A DNA stretch of 64,000 nucleotides from Caenispirillum salinarum_A. Lineage in GTDB: Bacteria > Pseudomonadota > Alphaproteobacteria > Rhodospirillales > Rhodospirillaceae. A model generated the notes under the pieces. That model saw only the letters and a program-made list of their open reading frames with translations. It was not told the origin of the DNA and ran no database searches. The stretch covers positions 3,782,001 to 3,846,000 of the forward strand of contig NZ_CP085224.1 of NCBI RefSeq assembly GCF_044803115.1, written 5' to 3'. Made by a program: the position numbers and the translations under genes. Positions 1 through 8,522 of the stretch are shown piece after piece. The first letter of the stretch is position 1. Each line of letters starts with the position of its first letter.

Positions 1-848
1 TCCACGAAGGACACGGGCGAGTCCGTGCGCCGCCGGTCCGTGGCGGCGAAGGTGGAGAACTCCACAAGCCCGGCGTCGGGATAGGCGCCGCGCAGGCCGT
101 TCACTTTCAGCGGCGAGTTGAAGTCCACCATGCGGGTGTTGCGGATGATGGTGCCGCGCGCCTTGCCCACCACATGGAAGGCATGCTCGCAGCGGCCGGA
201 GTTGTCGCAGGTGCCGCGGATGTCCAGGTTCTCGAACACCCAGAAGGGGGCGCGGACGTGGAAGCCCTCCATCATGTCCAGGTTCAGCGTCACCGCGCCC
301 AGGCTTTCCGCCCGCACGACGATGGGGGCGTCGGCGCGGCCGCCGGCATCAAGGTCGATGCCGCGCCCGCGCAGCTCGTAGGTGCCCGGCGCGATGAGGA
401 TCTCGCGCCCCGGTACGGCTTCCCTGAGGGCCCGGCGCAGAGCCTCGGCGGTGTCCACCACCACCGTGTCCGGCGCCGTCCGCCGCGCCATGCCCGCCGT
501 GGCCACCGCAACGGGCGTGGGCTCGGGCAGTCCGCCGCCGTAGAAAGGCGCCGGCAGGTGCAGGTCGGGACTTGCCCCGGTGCCGCGCCAGTCGGCCAGT
601 GTCACCCCATCGGGAAAGGCCGACACGGCCCCCGGCGACGGCCGCAGGGAGTCGGCCAGCGGTGCCAGGGGCTCACCCACGCTGGGATAGCGCACCTTCA
701 GCACGTCGGCGGCATAGACCAGAAGCTCGGGCAGGGACCGGCCGGACTGGAGCCCCCGCATGATGCGGTCGGCGTTCGCCGCGCCCACGGCGCCGACGCC
801 CACCACGCCCACGGCCGCCAGTCCCAAAATCAGCTTGCGCAGTCGCAT
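1..848 (-). CDS. Right-handed beta-helix (polysaccharide-lyase-like) exported protein, 3' end missing
   Basis: The reading frame is open from the ATG at 848 to the window edge, giving 282 residues with the C-terminus cut off. The N-terminus (MRLRKLILGLAAVGVVGVG) is basic then hydrophobic and looks like a signal peptide or membrane anchor. From about residue 120 the segment EILIAPGTYELRGRGIDLDA followed by a PIVVRAE stretch matches the start of chondroitinase-B/alginate-lyase type beta-helix proteins. Later residues (FENLDIRGT, ARGTIIRNTRMVDFNS) look like helix rungs. It overlaps the upstream acetyltransferase-like gene by 19 bp in the exopolysaccharide run, so a role in polysaccharide modification or turnover is likely. 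Enzyme activity cannot be judged because the C-terminal part is missing. Confidence 0.75.
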   Translation of the reverse strand, partial: MRLRKLILGLAAVGVVGVGAVGAANADRIMRGLQSGRSLPELLVYAADVLKVRYPSVGEPLAPLADSLRPSPGAVSAFPDGVTLADWRGTGASPDLHLPAPFYGGGLPEPTPVAVATAGMARRTAPDTVVVDTAEALRRALREAVPGREILIAPGTYELRGRGIDLDAGGRADAPIVVRAESLGAVTLNLDMMEGFHVRAPFWVFENLDIRGTCDNSGRCEHAFHVVGKARGTIIRNTRMVDFNSPLKVNGLRGAYPDAGLVEFSTFAATDRRRTDSPVSFV

Positions 849-1627
849 GACGCGCCCTCCTTGTTCTCGCCCACCTGCGTCGACGCTGGCGTCGGCGGCG
901 GGCACGGGATCACCAGCCGCGGCGGCCGGTCGTCGCGCCACGAGACGTTCACGCGCGGCGCCAGATCCGACACCATGACCTGCAGGCGCGGGCCCAGCCG
1001 CAGGAACGTCGCCCGGCCCACCGCCGCGGCTCCCAGCGAAGCGTGGCTCTTGAGCGAGGCGGCGTTGAAGGCGCTGATGCGGCTGGCGGAATGGCACGCC
1101 CCGCGCTCGCGCAGCAGGGCGTTGGCGGCATCCCACAGCCGGCCGAAGGCGAAGCCCGTCCGGTGGTCGGGGTGGACGTAGACGTCGAAGTCCCACGAGG
1201 CCGCGCCCTCGGGCTCGCGCACGTAGCGGCAACGCACCTCGTCCTCGTCGAAGGGGCCGAGGCACAGCCACAGGCAACCGATCACCCGTCCGTCCTTCAC
1301 CGCCCCCAGGCACAGCGCGCCCTGATCGAAGCGGTAGTCCATCACGGCACGGGTCAGCGGCAGGTCGAACAGGCGCGGGTCGTCGCGCGACAACGGCTCG
1401 ACGGCGATGGACCGGCCCCGGTGCGGCTTGAGCAGCGGCTTTTGCGGCACCGGCTGCAATACGATCACGTAGCGGTGCAGCCGCACGATCCCGCCGGTGC
1501 GCCACAGCACCCTGCTGATCCAGTAGAGCACCGCATTGGGTCCGCCCAGCTCGGCGGCCGTCGCCCGCAGGCGGGCGGCCAGGCCGGGCGGATGAGCCGT
1601 TGCAGCAGCGTCTGTCTCGGCAGCCAT
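830..1627 (-). CDS. GNAT-like acyltransferase of the exopolysaccharide locus
   Basis: 265 residues. The ATG at 1627 is preferred because a purine-rich AGGAAGGA lies upstream and the more distal frame is Arg-rich and unlike a protein N-terminus. The centre and C-terminal half carry a GNAT-like core: strand residues around WDFDVYVHPDHRTG, a loop followed by a helix (RLWDAANALLRERG), and SRISAFNAASLKSHASLG, which resembles the C-terminal acceptor motif of GNAT proteins. It sits between the asparagine-synthase-like gene and the beta-helix gene on the same strand, so it probably acylates a sugar or lipid intermediate. The substrate is not deducible. Confidence 0.7.
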   Translation of the reverse strand: MAAETDAAATAHPPGLAARLRATAAELGGPNAVLYWISRVLWRTGGIVRLHRYVIVLQPVPQKPLLKPHRGRSIAVEPLSRDDPRLFDLPLTRAVMDYRFDQGALCLGAVKDGRVIGCLWLCLGPFDEDEVRCRYVREPEGAASWDFDVYVHPDHRTGFAFGRLWDAANALLRERGACHSASRISAFNAASLKSHASLGAAAVGRATFLRLGPRLQVMVSDLAPRVNVSWRDDRPPRLVIPCPPPTPASTQVGENKEGASCDCAS

Positions 1628-1640
1628 CCCCGTGTCCTTC

Positions 1641-3554
1641 CTATTCCGCCGCCCCGGCCACCGGCGCGCGCGCACCCGCCGGACGGTCGCGGCGGCGGGC
1701 GAGCCAGCGGTGCAGGGTCACCAGGTCCCAGGCGATGGACAGCGCGCCGTTCCCCTGGGCCTCGGGTGCGGTCAGGGCCTCGACCTCGGCATCCAGGAAC
1801 GCGGGCCGGAACAGGTTCTCGCGCTTGAGGTCGTCGATGGCCTCCCGCGCCATGGCGTTGAGCGCCGGATCTGTGCGCAGGAACTCCAGGTACGGCAGGC
1901 CGAAGCCATGCTTGGGCTTGTCCAGGATGGCACGCGGCAGCACGCCGGCGAAAGCGTCCTTGTAGAACCCGCGCAGCCGTCCGCCCTTGCACAGAAGCTC
2001 GGGCGGGATGGTGGCAGAGAACGCCATCACGTCGTCGTCGAGCATCGGATAGCGCACCCGCACGCCGGCCAGCGCACACATGCGTCCGACCTTGCGCAGG
2101 TCGCCGTCGGCCAGCGTCAGGCGCAGGTCCAGCGCCATGAACCGCATGAGGTCGGACGGCGTCTCCGCCGCATTCCAGATGTCGGCCACCAGCCGCTCGG
2201 GCGCGGCGCGGTCCACCTCGGCCAGCAGGTCGGGCGCAAGCACGGCCTCCGCCGGCAGGTGGGAGAGCAGCCCCTCCCGCGTTACCCGCACGGGCATGGG
2301 CAGGCGGGCCTGGGCGACGTAGCGGGCCGTCTTGCGGAACAGGGTCACCCGGCTGTCGCGCGACAGGCGCCCGGCCACCGGCTCGATCAGCGCCTTGCGC
2401 AGCACCGCCGGGATGCGCGCATAGGGCTGGAAGACCCGGTCCTTGAGATAGCGCGCGTTGCCGGCGAACAGTTCGTCGCCGCCGTCGCCGGCCAGCAGAA
2501 GGTCCACCCCCGCCGCCCGCGCCCGCTGCGCGCACAACAGCGCCGGAACGGCCGAGGAATTGCCGAACGGCTCGTCATAGGCGGTGGCGACGGCATCGAA
2601 CACCGCCGCCACGTCGGCGGGGCGGACGGCGGTCACCTCGTGGTCCAGGCCGAAATGATCGGCGGTGATGCGGGCAAAGGCGCTTTCGTCGTAGGCCGCG
2701 TCCTCGAACCCGATGGTGAAGGCGCGCGCCGGCCGGTCGCCGTCAATCGCGTCGGCCAGAAGCCCCGCCACCGTGCTGCTGTCCAGCCCGCCCGACAGGA
2801 AGGCGCCGACCCGGTGCGGCGCCTCGTCCGCCACGGCGCGGCGCACGGCGGCGCCCAGCGTGCCGCGCAGCCGGCCGGCCAGCGTTGCCTCGTCCGCCGC
2901 ACGGTCGGGGGCATAGGGCATGGTCCAGTAGCGTCGAATGCGGGTCCGGCCAGCCTCGTGCACCAGGCATTCGCCGGGCACCAGCTTGCGCACGCCGGGC
3001 CGGATGGTTTCCGGCGCCGGCACCCGGTCGACGAAGTACAGGTAGTCGTGGAAGGCCTGCGGCGACAGCCCCTCGGCCGCCACCGCGGGATGAGCCGTCA
3101 CGGCATCCACGGTGCCGCCGAAGACCACGCCGCCGCCGGGCGTCTCGGCATAGGCCAGCGACTGCACGCCGGCCCGATCGATGGCGGCCAGCGCCCGGCC
3201 CGTGGCAGGGTCCACCACGGCCACCGAGACATGCCCGGCCAGCCGCTCCAGCACACCCGCGCCATGACGGCGCCATCCTCCCAGCAGGGCGGCCGCGTGG
3301 CCGTGGGCGCGGGCGGTGGCCGCCAGGTCCTCGTCCCGCCACCAGGGCGATCCGTCCCACACCGCCGCCAGGCCGTCGGCGGCGCGGAAGCCGCCGGCCG
3401 CGGGATGCACCGCGCACCCCACCGCCCCCGCCGCGCCGGCGAAGGCCTGGCGGATCATGTCCGTCGGCTCGGGCAGGGTGTCGAGCATGGCGTGAAGGGT
3501 GCCGCGCGCATCCGGCACGGCGGGACCGCCGATCCAGCCGCAGAAACCGCTCAT
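1641..3554 (-). CDS. Asparagine-synthase-like amidotransferase of the exosortase locus (first copy)
   Basis: 637 residues. The N-terminal part is a class-II glutamine amidotransferase-like domain and the C-terminal part an asparagine synthase ATP-pyrophosphatase domain with the PP-loop FLSGGLDSSTVAGL and the DGGDELFAGN motif. The protein begins MSGFCGWIGG, so Cys is at position 5, whereas active class-II amidotransferases need Cys immediately after the initiator Met (as in the copy at 6533-8491). The glutaminase half may therefore be inactive or use another nitrogen source. Its start overlaps the stop of the upstream hydrolase gene (ATGA), which supports the start and coupling. XrtA loci often carry more than one such protein. 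The amidated product is probably a sugar or peptide of the exopolysaccharide pathway. Confidence 0.88.
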   Translation of the reverse strand: MSGFCGWIGGPAVPDARGTLHAMLDTLPEPTDMIRQAFAGAAGAVGCAVHPAAGGFRAADGLAAVWDGSPWWRDEDLAATARAHGHAAALLGGWRRHGAGVLERLAGHVSVAVVDPATGRALAAIDRAGVQSLAYAETPGGGVVFGGTVDAVTAHPAVAAEGLSPQAFHDYLYFVDRVPAPETIRPGVRKLVPGECLVHEAGRTRIRRYWTMPYAPDRAADEATLAGRLRGTLGAAVRRAVADEAPHRVGAFLSGGLDSSTVAGLLADAIDGDRPARAFTIGFEDAAYDESAFARITADHFGLDHEVTAVRPADVAAVFDAVATAYDEPFGNSSAVPALLCAQRARAAGVDLLLAGDGGDELFAGNARYLKDRVFQPYARIPAVLRKALIEPVAGRLSRDSRVTLFRKTARYVAQARLPMPVRVTREGLLSHLPAEAVLAPDLLAEVDRAAPERLVADIWNAAETPSDLMRFMALDLRLTLADGDLRKVGRMCALAGVRVRYPMLDDDVMAFSATIPPELLCKGGRLRGFYKDAFAGVLPRAILDKPKHGFGLPYLEFLRTDPALNAMAREAIDDLKRENLFRPAFLDAEVEALTAPEAQGNGALSIAWDLVTLHRWLARRRDRPAGARAPVAGAAE

Positions 3555-4444
3555 GGCCGTCCTCCGCGCGGCTCGGGTTGCAGGTGACCGAGCGTCCGGG
3601 CGAGCACCTGCGCCCGGTGCCCCTCGGTGCTGAAGGTGTGGTTGGCGTCGGCCATGCGGTGCAGGGCGAAGGCGTTGCGGCCCTTGAAGCGCCGGCGCAC
3701 GCTCTTGCGCGCCAGCACCGTGTCCTCGAACTCGCGCGCCGTCAGGTCGCGGCCCGACAGGATCACCGTCAGCGGCACGGACGCGGCCTCCAGCGCCGCC
3801 GCCAGGCGATCGGGCAGCGGTGCTGGGCCGGCGGGCTGCGCCGCCGCGCGTTTCCCTCCACGCGCCGCCCGCAGGCTTCCCAGCGCCTGGACAGCCGCCC
3901 CGCGCAGGTCGACGCCGCCGGTCAGCAGCTTGCGCCAGAAGGCCGGGTTGAGCAGCCGCCGGCCGTAATAGTGCTTCACCCGCGCCGCCGCCGCGCCGGA
4001 TTCGCTGCGGGCCCAGGGATTGAGCAGCACCGCCCCGGCCACGGCCGGGTGCCGGCGACCCGCGTCGGCCAGGTGGAAGGCGATGGCCGTGGCGCCGTCG
4101 CACAGGCCCCACAGCACCACCTCCTCAAGCCCCGGCTGGTGCTCCAGCAGCGTGTCCACGGCCGCCGCGATGTCGTCGCCGCAGTCCTCGAAGCCGCGGA
4201 AGTCGCCGCCGCTGTCACCCATGCCCCGGTAGTCGAAGCGCAAGGCCGGGACCCCGGCCTCGGCCAGCGACCGGGCGAGCGTCACGTACTGCCGATGGGC
4301 GCCGGCGCGGTACTGCGGCCCGCCGACGACGATCACCACGCCGCGCCGCGCCGGGCGGCTGGTGCCGTGCAGGATGCCCACCAGCACGGCGTCGCCGCAG
4401 GGGAAGGCGAGCGGGGTTTCCAGGCGGTGGCGGATGGCGTTCAT
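3551..4444 (-). CDS. Exosortase A system-associated hydrolase 1 (alpha/beta hydrolase)
   Basis: 297 residues. It has the alpha/beta-hydrolase layout: a strand with GGPQYRAGAH near residue 42, LRFDYRGMGDSGG, then GLCDGATAIAF around residue 114. The nucleophile-elbow position reads G-L-C-D-G, so the nucleophile would be Cys, as is usual in this exosortase-associated subfamily. A late ILSGRD strand and the HRMADANHTF segment supply the likely acid and His. It overlaps both neighbours by 4 bp (3551-3554 and 4441-4444), showing tight coupling with hydrolase 2 and the amidotransferase. Its substrate is unknown; thioester or ester turnover with the adjacent acyl carrier protein is a reasonable inference. 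Confidence 0.88.
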   Translation of the reverse strand: MNAIRHRLETPLAFPCGDAVLVGILHGTSRPARRGVVIVVGGPQYRAGAHRQYVTLARSLAEAGVPALRFDYRGMGDSGGDFRGFEDCGDDIAAAVDTLLEHQPGLEEVVLWGLCDGATAIAFHLADAGRRHPAVAGAVLLNPWARSESGAAAARVKHYYGRRLLNPAFWRKLLTGGVDLRGAAVQALGSLRAARGGKRAAAQPAGPAPLPDRLAAALEAASVPLTVILSGRDLTAREFEDTVLARKSVRRRFKGRNAFALHRMADANHTFSTEGHRAQVLARTLGHLQPEPRGGRP

Positions 4445-5346
4445 GGCGTCGTCCCCCGCATGGTTCCGTCCAGATGCGCCGGCGGGGCCGGCGGCGGCGG
4501 CGCATGGCGGGGAACCGTCACGACCTCCACCGTTTCTTCCAGCAGCGCCGGCGCGAGCGTGGTTTCCTCGATGGACCAGAAGGGCTCCCCGGCGACCTGC
4601 CGGATCTCGGCGTCGATGCGTCGCCGCATCCAGCCTTCCACCACCGCCCCCACGGCGGGCGGCACCGGCGCGGCCGGATCGGCGGCGACCTGAAGCCAGG
4701 TCAGGCGCCCGCGGTAGCCCTCGGCCATGTCCTTGAGCATGAGGCCGTCCAGGTCGGCGGCCATGCCCGGCGTGACGGGATAGCCGGCGACGTCCAGGGT
4801 CTCGCCGGCGGCCAGCCGGACGCGCAGGTCCTTGACCGTCTCCCGCGCCCCCGCCTCCAGGCCGGCCGCGACCCGCACGCGCAGGAGTTGGCTGAGGAAC
4901 ATCTCGCCCTTGGTGACCGGGTGCCACAGCAGGGCGTGATCGAGCCCCTCCGCCCGCGCCAGGTCGAGCGCCAGCAACGCCCCCGACCGCAAGCCCACAG
5001 CGCCCAGGGGCGCCAGGCCCTGCGCCCGCAGCCAGGCCGCCGCGGCGGTGGCATCGGCGCGCCAGTGGTCCCAGCGGGCATCACGGAAGGCACCGTCGCT
5101 GTCGCCCGTGCCGCGCGGATCGACCACCAGCAGCGCCTCGCCCGCCGCCGCCAGCCGCCGCCCGAGAAGCGCGGCCATGCGGCGGGAGCGGTTCATTTCC
5201 TCTGCGAACGGCGGCAGGTAGACAAGCGCCCGGCGCGCCGCCCGCCCCGCGTAGAGCACGGCGAACAGACGCCCCGACGGCCCGTCCAGAAACATCGGGC
5301 GCGGCGCGGTCTCGGTCATGGCGGGAACGGGCGGGCTGAGGGGCAT
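4441..5346 (-). CDS. Exosortase A system-associated hydrolase 2
   Basis: 301 residues from the ATG at 5346, 4 nt after the stop of the acyl carrier protein gene. A GAGG sits upstream, whereas the alternative ATG at 5319 has no ribosome site. The fold is alpha/beta hydrolase: LVYLPPFAEEMNRSRRMAA, then VVDPRGTGDSDG, with GLRSGALLALDLA at the nucleophile elbow (Ser in GLRSG). The C-terminus is Pro-rich (HAPPPPAPPAHLDG). The pair of unequal hydrolases next to an acyl carrier protein is a recurring feature of XrtA exopolysaccharide loci; the biochemical role is not established. Confidence 0.85.
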   Translation of the reverse strand: MPLSPPVPAMTETAPRPMFLDGPSGRLFAVLYAGRAARRALVYLPPFAEEMNRSRRMAALLGRRLAAAGEALLVVDPRGTGDSDGAFRDARWDHWRADATAAAAWLRAQGLAPLGAVGLRSGALLALDLARAEGLDHALLWHPVTKGEMFLSQLLRVRVAAGLEAGARETVKDLRVRLAAGETLDVAGYPVTPGMAADLDGLMLKDMAEGYRGRLTWLQVAADPAAPVPPAVGAVVEGWMRRRIDAEIRQVAGEPFWSIEETTLAPALLEETVEVVTVPRHAPPPPAPPAHLDGTMRGTTP

Positions 5347-5350
5347 GGCG

Positions 5351-5608
5351 TCAGGCGGCCTCGTGCAGCTTGTCGTCGACCAGCGCGCACAGGCTGCCGA
5401 CTGTCTCGAACACCTCCACCGACAGGTCGTCATCCTCGATGACGATGTCGAAGCGGTCTTCCAGCCCGGCGATGACGGTCGCAACCGCCATGCTGTCGAA
5501 CTCGGGCAGACTGCCCAGAAGCGGCGTGTCCGCCGTCAGGGTCTCGGCGCGCGGACCGAGTTGCAGGACCTCGCCGAGCAGGCCTTTGACATGGTCGAGA
5601 GTGGTCAT
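5351..5608 (-). CDS. Acyl carrier protein, exosortase A system-associated
   Basis: 85 residues from the ATG at 5608 (MTTLDHVKGLLGEVL). The phosphopantetheine attachment site is the Ser in LPEFDSMAVATVI (near residue 38), within the usual four-helix carrier fold; length and acidic character match acyl carrier proteins. It sits directly upstream of the two exosortase-associated hydrolases and probably carries an acyl or aminoacyl group used to decorate the polysaccharide. It needs a phosphopantetheinyl transferase, which is not in the window. Confidence 0.92.
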   Translation of the reverse strand: MTTLDHVKGLLGEVLQLGPRAETLTADTPLLGSLPEFDSMAVATVIAGLEDRFDIVIEDDDLSVEVFETVGSLCALVDDKLHEAA

Positions 5609-5642
5609 GAACGGGAAACCTCCTGATATGGTGAAGGGGCGC

Positions 5643-6536
5643 CTACGAGCGGTCGTCCACGGCCCGGCAGCCGCCGTTCCGCGCCCGGTCGATGAGCGGC
5701 TGGGCAAAGCGGATGGGAATGGCATAGGTGATGCCGCTGGGCTCGCTGATGGCCGAAAGCTGGCGCTCGCGCGTGCTTTTCACGTAGACGCTGTTGAGGA
5801 TGCCGATGACCCGGCCGTCCCGCTGGTCGTAGAGCGGGCTGCCGCTGTTGCCGGGGTAGGCGGTCGCGTCCAGCTGGTAGATGTCGAAGTTGTCGCGCAG
5901 CCGCTCCAGCACGGCCGGGTCCAGAAGCTTGGGATCGGTCATGGGAACGGCCGCAGGCGCCACCGCCGAGACCATGCCGCGGTGGGTCACCGGATGCAGG
6001 CCGACGGCGCTGCTGAGCGGATAGCCCGTGAAGGCGATGGGCAGGCCGGCGTCCACGATGGCGTCCACGTCCAGCCCCACCGCCGCCGGCAGGCGCCGGT
6101 CGCCCAGCACCAGCAGGGCCAGGTCGCGGGCATCGTCGCGGCAGACGTGGGACGGCGTGATGACCTCGACGTCGCGCGCGCTGCCGTCGCCCTTGTTGCG
6201 GATGACGGCGATGCGCTCGCGCCGCTGGTGGTCGAGCATGCGCGGCAGCACATGGGCGCTGGTCAGCACCATGGAGCCGTCGCCGATGCCGAAGCCGGTC
6301 CCCATCAACGCCACCGGCGGGTGGCGCGACGGCTGGAAGGTGCCCACCGCCACCACGGCCGGCTCCATGCGCTGAATGATGGAGCGCAGATCGCGGTCCT
6401 GCGCCTGGGCCGGCGGCACGGCGGGCGGCGCCAGAAGCGTCGGCAGCGCCACGGCCAGGGCCAGGATCGGGGTCAGGGCGGCGGCACGGGGCCGACGGGC
6501 TGGATTGCGCATGTGCGACGGCCTCCGGACGTTCAT
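5643..6536 (-). CDS. Exported trypsin-like serine protease
   Basis: 297 residues. The Arg-rich N-terminus followed by a long hydrophobic stretch ending at PPAQAQD looks like a signal peptide. The chymotrypsin-fold triad is visible: His in LTSAHVLPR, Asp in RDLALLVLG and Ser in YPGNSGSPLYD. The ATG overlaps the stop of the upstream amidotransferase (ATGA), fixing the start. It is probably periplasmic. Placement inside the exosortase run suggests processing or quality control of secreted or polysaccharide-export components; the substrate is unknown. Confidence 0.87.
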   Translation of the reverse strand: MNVRRPSHMRNPARRPRAAALTPILALAVALPTLLAPPAVPPAQAQDRDLRSIIQRMEPAVVAVGTFQPSRHPPVALMGTGFGIGDGSMVLTSAHVLPRMLDHQRRERIAVIRNKGDGSARDVEVITPSHVCRDDARDLALLVLGDRRLPAAVGLDVDAIVDAGLPIAFTGYPLSSAVGLHPVTHRGMVSAVAPAAVPMTDPKLLDPAVLERLRDNFDIYQLDATAYPGNSGSPLYDQRDGRVIGILNSVYVKSTRERQLSAISEPSGITYAIPIRFAQPLIDRARNGGCRAVDDRS

Positions 6537-8491
6537 TCCGCCGGCACCGCAAGGCGCGGACCGGGCGGGGTGTCCGTGTCCAGGCTCACCGGCGCCTCGG
6601 CCTGCTGGCGGCGCAGGAAGGCCTCGAACATCAGGACCGACCAAAGGGCGGCCGAGTGGTCGTTGCGGCCGCTGATGTGCTGCTCGGCCAGGGTGGAGAG
6701 GAACGCCCGGTCGAACAGGCCGCTGTCGGCCAGGACCGGCCCGTTGACGGCCTCGCGCAGGCGGTCCTTCAGCGGTCCCCGCAGCCATTTCGCCAGGGGC
6801 ACGGCGAAGCCCATCTTGGGGCGGTAGAGCACGTCGCGCGGCACGTCGGGCTCCAGCGCCTTCTTGAGCACCGCCTTGCCCTCGCGCCCGATCAGCTTCA
6901 TCTCGGGCGGCACCGTCCCCGCCCATTCGACGAAATGGTGGTCGAGCAGCGGCACCCGCACCTCCAGCGCCACCGCCATGCTGGTGCGATCCACCTTGGT
7001 CAGGATGTCGCCGGGAAGATAGGTTTTCATGTCGGCGTACTGCACCCGCGACAGGGGATGGTCGGTGGGTGCGGCCTCCATGTGCCGGCGCAGGACGTCG
7101 GCGGCGTGGTAGGCCCCCAGCCGTGCCTTCAGGCCGGGACTGTAGAGCCGCGCCCGCAGGTGGTCGGGCAGGACCGAGACGGCATGGAAGTAGCCCTCCA
7201 CCGTCTCGCGCCCAAGGGCCTGGAAGGTGGTCTTGGCGCGCAGAGGCTTGGGCGCCCAGTCCATCTTGGGGTACAGCACCCCCAGCGCGCCGAACAGCGG
7301 CCGCCGCATGCCCGGCGGCACCAGTCCGCGCACGCGCTCCTCAAGCGCGTGCCAGCGATGGCGGCGATAGCCGGCGAACACCTCGTCGCCGCCGTCACCC
7401 GACAGCGCCACCGTCACCTTTTCGCGCGCCAGCTGGCAGACGCGGAAGGTGGGCATGGCCGAACTGTCGGCGAAGGGTTCGTCGTACATGGCCGCCAGGC
7501 TGTCGATCAGGTCGAAGCTCTCGGGATCGACGCGCCGCGTGCGATGGTTGGTCTTCCACCGCTCGGCCACCTTGGCGGCGTGAGGACTTTCGTCGTGGTC
7601 GGCCTGGGCGAACCCGATGGAGCAGGTGTCCACCGGATCGCTGGACTGGCGGGCCATCATGGCCACGACGCCACTGGAATCCACGCCGCCCGACAGAAAG
7701 GCACCCAGCGGCACCTCGGCGATCATGCGGATGCCCACGGCCTCCTTCAGGCGCGCGCGCAATTCGTCCACCGCATCGTCCATGCGCCGGGGGCCGCCGG
7801 CGCCGAAGGACACGTCCCAGTACTGGCGCGGACACGGCGGGGCCGGGTCGTCGCGCCGGACGCACAGGGTGTGGCCGGGCGCCAGCTTGTGGACGCTCTG
7901 GTAGATGGTCCGCGGGTCGGGCACGTAGCCGTAGGCGAAGTAATCCTCCACCGCCAGCGGATCGATCGCGCGCGACAGGCCGGGATGGCGCAGCAGGCTC
8001 TTCAGCTCCGAGCCGAAGACCAGCGCGCCGCCGGTGGTGCGCGCCCAGTACAGCGGCTTGATGCCCAGGCGGTCACGGGCCAGGAACAGCGTATGGCGGC
8101 GGCGGTCCCAGATGGCGAAGGCGAACATGCCGCGAAAGCGGGTGACGCAGTCCTCGCCCCATTCCTCCCAGGCGTGGACGATGGCTTCGGTGTCGCAGTG
8201 GGTGCGGAAGACGTGGCCGCGCGCCCGCAGATCGTCGAACAGTTCGGCGAAGTTGTAGATCTCGCCGTTGTAGACGACGACCACCGAGCCGTCCTCGTTG
8301 AACAGCGGTTGGGCGCCGCCGCCGACGTCGATGATCGACAGCCGGCGGTGGCCCAGGCCGACGCCGTCCTCTGCGAACAGACCGCCGCCGTCGGGACCGC
8401 GATGGTGCTGGCTTTCGTTCATGGCATGCAGCAACGCCTGGTCGACCGGGTGATCGGCGCGGGCGTGGTAGATGCCGACTATGCCGCACAT
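6533..8491 (-). CDS. XrtA/exosortase A system-associated amidotransferase (asparagine synthase B-like)
   Basis: 652 residues, start MCGIVGIYHA with the catalytic Cys at position 2. The N-terminal glutaminase domain spans about residues 2-210 (HRRLSIIDV and VYNGEIYNF motifs), followed by the synthase domain with the PP-loop FLSGGVDSSGVVAM and SGDGGDEVFAGYRRH. Unlike the copy at 1641-3554, all expected glutaminase residues are present. It lies between the XrtA gene and the trypsin-like protease gene, with a 4-bp overlap to the latter. It probably transfers glutamine-derived ammonia to a carboxylate in the exopolysaccharide pathway. Confidence 0.93.
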   Translation of the reverse strand: MCGIVGIYHARADHPVDQALLHAMNESQHHRGPDGGGLFAEDGVGLGHRRLSIIDVGGGAQPLFNEDGSVVVVYNGEIYNFAELFDDLRARGHVFRTHCDTEAIVHAWEEWGEDCVTRFRGMFAFAIWDRRRHTLFLARDRLGIKPLYWARTTGGALVFGSELKSLLRHPGLSRAIDPLAVEDYFAYGYVPDPRTIYQSVHKLAPGHTLCVRRDDPAPPCPRQYWDVSFGAGGPRRMDDAVDELRARLKEAVGIRMIAEVPLGAFLSGGVDSSGVVAMMARQSSDPVDTCSIGFAQADHDESPHAAKVAERWKTNHRTRRVDPESFDLIDSLAAMYDEPFADSSAMPTFRVCQLAREKVTVALSGDGGDEVFAGYRRHRWHALEERVRGLVPPGMRRPLFGALGVLYPKMDWAPKPLRAKTTFQALGRETVEGYFHAVSVLPDHLRARLYSPGLKARLGAYHAADVLRRHMEAAPTDHPLSRVQYADMKTYLPGDILTKVDRTSMAVALEVRVPLLDHHFVEWAGTVPPEMKLIGREGKAVLKKALEPDVPRDVLYRPKMGFAVPLAKWLRGPLKDRLREAVNGPVLADSGLFDRAFLSTLAEQHISGRNDHSAALWSVLMFEAFLRRQQAEAPVSLDTDTPPGPRLAVPAE

Positions 8492-8522
8492 GGGAGTCTC
8501 CTTAAGCCTGTCGCCGCCCGCG

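Noticed and set aside
1632..3587. Long plus-strand open frames opposite the exosortase genes
   Set aside because: They are shadows of minus-strand genes, typical of high-GC DNA, with Arg/His/Gly-rich products and no domains.
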